A stretch of 16,579 bases of DNA from Lunasporangiospora selenospora (lineage: Eukaryota > Mortierellomycota > Mortierellomycetes > Mortierellales > Mortierellaceae), in NCBI GenBank assembly GCA_015680635.1, contig JAABOA010000012.1, positions 1 through 16,579 of the forward strand, given 5' to 3'. The translations under genes and the position numbers were made by a program. Below are positions 9,655 to 16,579 of this stretch, piece by piece. The notes below the pieces were generated by a model. It did not search any database. It was not told the origin of the DNA and saw only the letters and a program-made list of their open reading frames with translations. Positions within the stretch are counted from its first letter, which is position 1, and every line of letters starts with the position of its first letter.

Positions 9655-12600
9655 ATGGCAGACAACGAACTGGAGCAGTTCGAGTACCTTGAGCTCGTCA
9701 ACAAGATCAGAAATGAGCTTCTGAACCATACAAGCATCGATGACAAGACAGTTGGTAGGTATCTACGCACATGATCCATTATCAATGGAAACTGTCTTAA
9801 TTATGAATCTTGCAAACTTATTCATGCATTGGGATCTTTTCACCTCCGATTATAGCTGAATTTGTTATCGACATTCATGAAAACTCATCGGACTATGCTA
9901 CATTCAAGAAAGAGATTCAGGAAATGGATGATTTCTCGGATTCATTTGTCGGGAATCTAGATCGTCTCATCAGAACCATGCATCCAAAGCATAAGAAGGC
10001 AGCCGAGTCAGTTCCAATCGATAAAAAGGCCATTGCAGATGACAAGGCTCATAGGTTCCCGGGCCTTGCTCTTCCAAATGTCCCCAATCCTATTCTGGTA
10101 GGTCAACGACGCATATGATTTGATTATTTGTCTACCAAAGATCAGTAATATGTTCTTTTGGAGCTTTAAAGTTGACGTTCTTATCTTTTCTCTTTTCTCT
10201 CTTTTTTTTACCTTCTATAGAAGGATGAGGGAGACAGCAAAGAGAAAAAAGACAAAAGGGCTGTAGATGATGTCATGTCGGCATTCGATAACTTCCTGGA
10301 AACCTTTGATAGACGCAAGAGCCCCAAGCGGAGGAGGGTGGAATCGAGAGATGGCCATAGCCGCAGCCGCAGCCCCCAGCACAGACGACGTACCAGCGAT
10401 GATGAACGCGATGGAGATAGGCGATATAGAGGACGCGAGCGCAGTCGTAGTCGTGGTCGCAGCCCATCGAAGCGAGACAGGAATTACAAGGGGCGTGACG
10501 GCGACAGATCTTCAGGAGTCGATGATGCCCCAGTCCTATACAAAATTTACACTGCAAGAGTTACCAACACAAAACCTTTTGGGGCGTTTGTTGCGTTAGA
10601 TGGCGTCCGTGGCAAAGCCGAAGGCCTTGTGCCAAAGCGGTTCTTGCAGGTTGGAAATGTTAATGAGGTCACGGATGTCGTCAAGAGAGGTCAGGTCGTC
10701 AAAGTCAAGGTCATGTCTATATCGTCTACTGGAGTATCGCTATCGACGAAAGATGTCGACCAAAAGACAGGAAAGGACTTGTCGCCCTTTTTGAAAGTAA
10801 AAACCAAAGAGGAGATGGAGCGAGATGCAGCACGCAACCCGGATCGACCCTCATTATCATCAGTCGCTGTTATCGATGATGACGAACCGAAATCGTCAAA
10901 GCTAAAACGAATGTCCTCTCTTGAACGATTCGAGATCAAACAGCTAATCGCTTCGGGAGTCTCTGATCCGTCTGATCATCCAGATTTTGACGAGGATTTC
11001 GGCTTGGCAGGCGACCTAGAGGCAGAGGAAGAATTGGATATTGAACTCTGTGAGGACGAACCACTCTTCTTGAAGGGTCAGGCGCGTCACGCCCTGGATC
11101 TTAGTCCAATCAAGGTTGTGAAAGCCCCAGATGGCACCCTGAATCGCGCAGCTTTGTCTGGGGCCGCCCTTGCGAAGGATCGTAAAGAGCTTCGACAATC
11201 AGAAGTCAACGCAGAATACGACTCTGTGCCGAAGGATATCAACAAGCCGTGGCTTGATCCCATGCCGGAGCCAGGAGAAAGAAATTTTGCTCAGGATCTG
11301 AGGGGGCAGTCAGCTCAATCAAAAGCAGGACAGATGCCGGAGTGGAAGGCAAATACGTTTGGCAAGGCAACAACATATGGTAAAATCACCGACCTGACTA
11401 TTCAGCAACAGCGAGAGTCATTGCCAATCTTCCACTATCGAAAAGTGTTGGTGGAGGCTGTCAGAGAAAACCAATTACTGATCGTAGTTGGTGAGACTGG
11501 CTCAGGCAAGACCACTCAAATGACCCAGTACCTGGCAGAGGAAGGATTCACAGCGAGCGGACGTATTGGATGCACTCAGCCTCGTCGTGTTGCAGCCATG
11601 TCAGTAGCAAAGCGTGTCGCGGAAGAGGTTGGATGTCGGCTGGGTCAAGAGGTAGGCTACACGATCCGTTTTGAGGATTGCACAAGCCCTGAGACAAAGA
11701 TCAAGTACATGACAGACGGAATGTTGATGAGAGAGTGTCTTGTGGATCCACTTATGTCACAATACTCTGTCATTATTCTGGATGAAGCTCACGAGCGCAC
11801 TGTTAGCACAGATGTGCTCTTTGGTCTTTTGAAGCAAGCAGCCAAGAAACGACCGGATCTCAAGATTATCATTACATCTGCCACACTTAATGCCGAGAAG
11901 TTCTCCGTGTATTTCTATGGTTGTCCTATTCTTACCATCCCTGGCAGGACCTTCCCTTACGAAATCCTCTATACAAAGGAACCCGAGTCGGACTACTTGG
12001 ATGCTTCGCTTATTACCGTTATGCAGATCCATCTTTCTGAACCTGCAGGAGACATCTTGCTCTTCTTAACGGGTCAGGAAGAGATTGACACAGCATCTGA
12101 GATTCTTTACGAGCGTATGAAGGCATTAGGTCCCATGGTGCCAGAGCTGATTATTCTTCCTGTCTACAGTGCGCTCCCATCAGAGATGCAGTCCAAGATC
12201 TTTGAGCCTACACCCCCAGGTGCCCGCAAGGTTGTCATTGCGACAAACGTTGCCGAGACAAGTATTACGATTGATGGAATCTATTATGTGATCGATCCTG
12301 GCTTCGTCAAACAGAGCGCCTACGACCCTAAGCTTGGAATGGATTCTTTGATCGTGACACCTATTTCACAGGCACAGGCTGGTCAGCGTGCAGGACGTGC
12401 AGGACGTACAGGACCTGGCAAGTGTTATCGACTCTACACAGAGGCGGCATTTCGCAACGAAATGTTACCCAACCCTATTCCAGAAATCCAGCGAACAAAT
12501 CTTGCTATGACGGTTCTTACTCTCAAGGCTATGGGAATCAATGACTTGATTAACTTTGACTTTATGGATCCACCACCTGTGCAGACTCTCCTGACAGCAT

Positions 12601-13496
12601 TGGAGCAGTTGTATGCATTGTCGGCTCTAGACTCCGAAGGCTTGCTTACTCGACTTGGAAGAAAGATGGCCGTATTCCCTATGGAGCCACCGCTGGCCAA
12701 GATGTTGATTCTCTCCGCGGATTTGCAGTGCTCAGAAGAGATATTGACAATTGTTTCTATGCTTAGCATTCAAAATGTGTTCCATCGACCAAAAGATAAG
12801 CAGGCAATTGCTGACAGCAAAAAAGCAAAGTTCCACCAGCCAGAGGGTGATCACCTTACATTGCTGACAGTGTATAATGGGTGGAAAGCTTCCAAGTTTT
12901 CGAACCCATGGTGCTTCGAGAACTTTATTCAAGCGCGTAGCATGAAGCGTGCACAGGATGTCAGGAAGCAGCTGTTGGGTTATATGGATCGATACAATCA
13001 AGACGTAGTCTCTTGTGGCAAGAACTACACGAAGGTGCGAAGAGCTCTCTGCGGCGGCCTTTTCCGCCATGCGGCCAAGAAAGATCCGCAAGAGGGCTAC
13101 AAGACCCTTGTGGAGGGCACGCCCGTGTATATCCATCCAAGCAGCTCGCTTTTTAACAAGAACCCAGAATGGTAAGCATACCTGTCCCTTTTTCGCACGA
13201 GCCTTTCCTTTTTTCTTTTCCTACTGTCAACTAAGTCCTTTTCCATGACTTCATTTAGGGTGATCTATCATGAGTTGGTTATGACAACGAAGGAATACAT
13301 GCGCGAAGTGACAGCTATTGAGCCAAAATGGCTCACAGAGGCTGCGCCTACCTTCTTCAAGGTCGCTGATGCAAACAAGATCTCTCGTCGCAAACGCCAA
13401 GAGAAGATTGAACCTCTGTACAACCGCTACGAGAAGCCGAATGAGTGGCGTCTCTCTCGACTCAAAACTGGCAGTAGAGTCTCTCAGACATTCTAA
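9655..13496 (+). CDS. PRP22: DEAH-box pre-mRNA splicing helicase Prp22/DHX8
   Basis: Spliceosomal ATPase that releases spliced mRNA after exon ligation and proofreads the second step, in the nucleus. Exons are 9655-9754, 9856-10097, 10221-13171 and 13259-13496, all GT-AG with matching phase, giving 1176 residues (human DHX8 is about 1220). The N-terminal helical domain ([13 protein letters not shown]...) is followed by an RS-like arginine/serine region (about 145-205) and an S1 RNA-binding domain (about 217-295). The helicase core has GETGSGKTT (538-546, motif I), DEAH (635-638), SAT (667-669) and QRAGRAGR (836-843, motif VI). The winged-helix, ratchet and OB parts follow, ending in the typical [16 protein letters not shown] tail. 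The S1 plus RS layout separates it from Prp2, Prp16 and Prp43. The first ATG is used; no earlier in-frame start fits. Only four exons, and the 2.95-kb exon 3 is unusually long for this window. Confidence 0.97.
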
Positions 13497-13595
13497 GGGT
13501 CTTTGCTCTGCACGTCGACTGCCTTTCAAGGCCCGGCCTGGTGTCACTCGAGTTGAGTCAGCGTTCAAACAGTGTTTAGGGACAACCCTACCAGT

Positions 13596-13601
13596 AATAA
13601 A
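13596..13601 (+). terminator. polyadenylation signal of PRP22
   Basis: AATAAA lies 100 nt after the PRP22 stop and only about 34 nt before the TATA box of the next gene, so the end of one transcription unit touches the start of the next. Confidence 0.65.
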
Positions 13602-13634
13602 GATGCCTTAATTTTGATACACGTGATCTGCTGA

Positions 13635-13641
13635 TATAAAA
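13635..13641 (+). promoter_or_regulatory. TATA box of the tryptophanyl-tRNA synthetase gene
   Basis: TATAAAA lies 119 nt before the ATG and is followed by a CT-rich leader. The spacing suits a fungal TATA promoter. Confidence 0.6.
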
Positions 13642-13753
13642 GAGCCGTTCTTATCGATTGTTCCTGCAGCTTTGCCCGTCCTACTTCACCTCTACTCGAT
13701 TTTCATCTCCAAAACATCTTTTCCCATAATTTGCTGAAGCATCTAAGAGCATC

Positions 13754-15980
13754 ATGTCTACTGATCAGGCTGTCAAAGAAATTACGACGTATGTCTCCCC
13801 TGCTGTTGTCTCGACCTACCTTACAAGCTCTGATCAGTTCTTTTGTTCGATTAATATTGGCAAAGGAATCTAAATCCGAAATCTTTTGTTGAATTGATGC
13901 GTCTTTAGCTCCATGGAAAACCTTCCAGCATCTACGCAGGAGCAAGTTGAGCAAGTCGGTAAAGTCGCTTTCTTTGGTTAACCCAGGACTATAGCAAACG
14001 TGGCGGTCATGTCCTATGAAAAGTAGCCTTAGGACTCTGCTTTGTCTGACCTTTAACACCATTATCCTCTTTCTTCTCGTAGTGGATCCTTGGAATGTGC
14101 AGGGAGCGATTGTGGACGGCAAGCAACTCGCGATTGATTATGATCGCCTCATTGAGCAGTTTGGCACTCGCAAGATCGATGAGGAGGTCCTGCAGCGCAT
14201 GGAGAAGTTGACCGGTCGCAAGCCCCATGTTTTTCTTCGTCGTGGTCTCTTCTTTTCACACAGGTACGGAATATCTTTACAGCTACTGGCATGCATTTGG
14301 AGAAACGTGTGCAGACCCTGTTCTGGACTATCTCTTCATAGTATTTTGAGGTACTTCTCTCACTAATACTCCTGACGCCCCCCTTTTTTTACGATTTCTC
14401 GCGCGATAGAGAGCTGGGAAGGATTTTGGACAGATTCGAACAAAAGAAGCCTTTCTACCTTTACACGGGTCGCGGACCATCATCTGACAGCATGCACTTG
14501 GGACATATGATTCCTTTCATGTTCTGCAAGTATCTCCAGGAGGTCTTTGACTGCCCCGTGGTCATCCAATTGACAGGTATGGAGCAACACGATATTGAAA
14601 GCAACGGGGAAAGATTCACATTCGCAGGTCATTTAAGGTAGCAAAGCAGTATGAGTGGGGTGATCGATTGTAGTTGGTCCAGGTCCAGTATTCTTAAATT
14701 ATGTTGCTCTGTGTTTCCATTGGTCTTGCTTGACTCGCCACTAAATAGATGACGAAAAATTCTTGTTCAAGCCCCATCTTAAGCTTGAGGAGTGCATCAA
14801 GTTCTCGAGACAAAATGCAAAGGATATTATTGCTGTTGGATACAATCCCGACAAGACATTTATCTTCTCTAACCTTTTGCACGTTGGGTACGTCCTCGTT
14901 TTTTATTGACACTTGTAACGTGTGTCTTCCACCTGTGAGCGTGTAGCGTACTCGGGAGTACTCACGACTTGCCGCACACCCTTCTTTTTTGTTGCAATAG
15001 CGGAGAGTTCTATCACAATGTTGTCCGCATCTCGCGCTGCATCACATACAGTCAATCCAAATCTACTTTTGGTTTCAATGAGAGTGACAACATTGGCAAG
15101 AGCCATTTCGTCGCCATTCAGGCTGCTCCATCTTTTTCAAACACCTTCCCAGCAATCTTTGGTGCCCGCTCAGATATTCCTTGCTTGATCCCCTGCGCTA
15201 TTGACCAGGACCCTTATTTCCGCCTGACGCGCGATGTTGCACACAAGCTCAAGTACCCCAAGCCCGCTCTGATTCATGCCAAGTTCTTCCCAGCATTGCA
15301 AGGACCAGGGACGAAAATGAGTGCTTCCATCGATAGCTCCGCGATCTTTATGACCGATACTGCAGCTCAGGTCAAGAACAAGATCAATCGCCACGCTTAC
15401 TCAGGGGGTGGAGCAACATTGGAGTTGCACAGGGAGCATGGTGGAAACCCAGATGAGGATGTGCCGTTCCAGTACTTGTCCTTCTTCTTGGATAATGATG
15501 AGGAAATCAATGAGATTGAAAAGGTAATGGCGCTTGAGGCATCTCAAGGCTACAGGTCGAGAGAAGAGGAATCATCCAAAGTGATCGTGGGACAGCTTAA
15601 ACCAGGGGCATGTGCAAATGCCCATGAATTCTTTCTCATCGGGAGTATATCGTCTTTTTCCCCACTCTGTTTAAATAGAGCTACCGCGCTGGCACACTCT
15701 CAACCGGAGATCTCAAGAAGCGTTGCATTGATGTCCTTCAACAGTTTGTCGGTGATTTCCAGGCTGTAAGTCGTGTCTTGAAGCTGATGTTCAAAGGACA
15801 AATAGTACATTGTTTAAAATGTAAGCCGATGTGTAGGCAAACTCACAGCTAACCCGCAAACGTAAAAATATACTCTCTCTTCGATTTGACGCACAATAGC
15901 GCAAGGCTGCCGTCTCGGACGAGATTTTGGATCATTTCATGACTCCTCGCTCTATGGGTGTTGATCTCAGTTCCAAGTAA
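13754..15980 (+). CDS. WRS1: tryptophanyl-tRNA synthetase, cytosolic
   Basis: Charges tRNA-Trp with tryptophan for cytosolic translation; class I synthetase. Eight exons: 13754-13788, 13909-13958, 14083-14263, 14410-14576, 14749-14887, 15001-15523, 15679-15765 and 15900-15980. All junctions are GT-AG with consistent phase, giving 420 residues (yeast about 432). Eukaryotic hallmarks are VDPWNVQG near the N terminus, [25 protein letters not shown] with the HIGH-like HLGH (118-121), [22 protein letters not shown], and GTKMSAS with the KMSKS-like loop at 296-300. The end is [16 protein letters not shown], matching the family's conserved C-terminal FMTPR. There is no WHEP domain and no mitochondrial presequence, so this is the cytosolic form. 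The short first exon (35 nt) is supported by its phase and by the ATG placed 119 nt after a TATA box, but the N-terminal 28 residues are the least certain part. Confidence 0.97.
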
Positions 15981-16078
15981 AAATATAAAAATGGGAGCGG
16001 TTCCCTGAATCAAATATACAGGCTCGTTGTTCATTAGTGGACTGTTCCATGCATTCTGGAAGCTGACACTCATGGGCA

Positions 16079-16084
16079 AATAAA
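16079..16084 (+). terminator. polyadenylation signal of the tryptophanyl-tRNA synthetase gene
   Basis: AATAAA lies about 100 nt after the stop codon. An AT-rich stretch directly after the stop (15981-15990) has no exact hexamer. Confidence 0.5.
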
Positions 16085-16173
16085 CAAAACTTAGTATGAG
16101 TAAACATATGACGGGTGTCCCAAGAGATCCAAAGTTTTCGATCGATCAGAGGGAGAAGGATATTGCAAATGAA

Positions 16174-16179
16174 TTTATT
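16174..16179 (-). terminator. possible polyadenylation signal of the eIF3h gene
   Basis: TTTATT on the plus strand is AATAAA on the minus strand, about 220 nt past the eIF3h stop. This would leave under 100 nt between the two converging transcripts. Confidence 0.4.
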
Positions 16180-16400
16180 AGAGTCGCCCATCAACCGACT
16201 CTTTACTCCCCTCGCCAAAAGGTTCTGTCCTTTCTTTCATCTCGATCGCGACCACTTCCCTCCTTCTGACCTTTCTCGTTTTTTTTGGAAGCCTCTCCAC
16301 CATCTTGAAGGTGGCATGCCTTTCTTGGAATAGTTCAAAGAGCGGTTACCACGTCTCTCTTGAAGGAGGAGGAAGACGAAGCAGATTAAGAATACCGCTT

Positions 16401-16579
16401 TTACTTTTGCAATTCGCCAACGGCAAACAGCTTTCCTAATGTTGGTCCAGCAAATTCGTTAATCTGTTTGCAGTAGTTGTCGATTTGCCCAGAGATCAAA
16501 AGGTGATCGAGACGGCTAGGCTCAGCTGGCAACTTGAACATAGAATCAACATCCTCGTTTGGCAAAGCGGCCTGTCCAG
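16401..16579 (-). CDS. EIF3H: eukaryotic translation initiation factor 3 subunit h, C-terminal end (partial)
   Basis: The minus strand from the window edge encodes 58 residues and a TAA stop (16403-16401). The segment SRLDHLLISGQIDNYCKQIN and the following EFAGPTLGKLF match the conserved C terminus of eIF3h, where human has a closely similar LLIAGQIN..C..IKEF....LGKLF ending. eIF3h is the MPN-domain, non-catalytic subunit of the eIF3 complex that helps load mRNA on the 40S ribosome. The MPN domain and all upstream exons are outside the window. No intron interrupts the visible part. It points tail-to-tail at the tryptophanyl-tRNA synthetase gene. Confidence 0.9.
   Translation of the reverse strand, partial: GQAALPNEDVDSMFKLPAEPSRLDHLLISGQIDNYCKQINEFAGPTLGKLFAVGELQK

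Overview
The window is nuclear DNA of a filamentous fungus. Its protein-coding genes are interrupted by short GT-AG introns (about 90-210 nt), leaders are CT-rich, and AATAAA signals follow the stop codons. The gene set includes a fungal alpha-aminoadipate lysine gene and a GPI-anchored chitin deacetylase. The intron density and the style of the decayed transposase suggest an early-diverging lineage, most likely Mortierellomycota/Mucoromycota; that placement is inference.

Layout: (1) 1-49, the 3' part of a tRNA-Asp(GTC). (2) 56-1377, intergenic sequence with homopolymer tracts and a weak dispersed repeat. (3) 1378-1829 minus, a decayed and unrecognised coding region with a tRNA-Thr-like relic in its last intron. 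(4) 2002-3647 minus, a five-exon GPI-anchored chitin/polysaccharide deacetylase with a TATA box and CT-rich leader. (5) 3851-5530, about 1.7 kb with no recognisable gene. (6) 5698-7243 plus, LYS12 homoisocitrate dehydrogenase, four exons. (7) 7274-9654, an intergenic stretch with an orphan-looking TATA promoter near 7941 and the relic of a DDE (Mutator-like) transposable element, including a protease-like tail. (8) 9655-13496 plus, PRP22/DHX8 DEAH-box splicing helicase, four exons. (9) 13754-15980 plus, cytosolic tryptophanyl-tRNA synthetase, eight exons. (10) 16401-16579 minus, the last 58 codons of eIF3 subunit h, running off the window.

The intact genes are mostly housekeeping: lysine synthesis in mitochondria, spliceosome release and recycling, tRNA charging and translation initiation, plus one cell-wall-modifying enzyme. 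They do not form a cluster with a shared task. I found no convincing new multi-gene system. The best leads are: LYS12, whose only plausible splicing removes the segment that should carry the catalytic tyrosine; two decayed coding regions whose in-frame stops are all compatible with C-to-T change; and a well-formed promoter with no gene behind it, next to the transposon relic.
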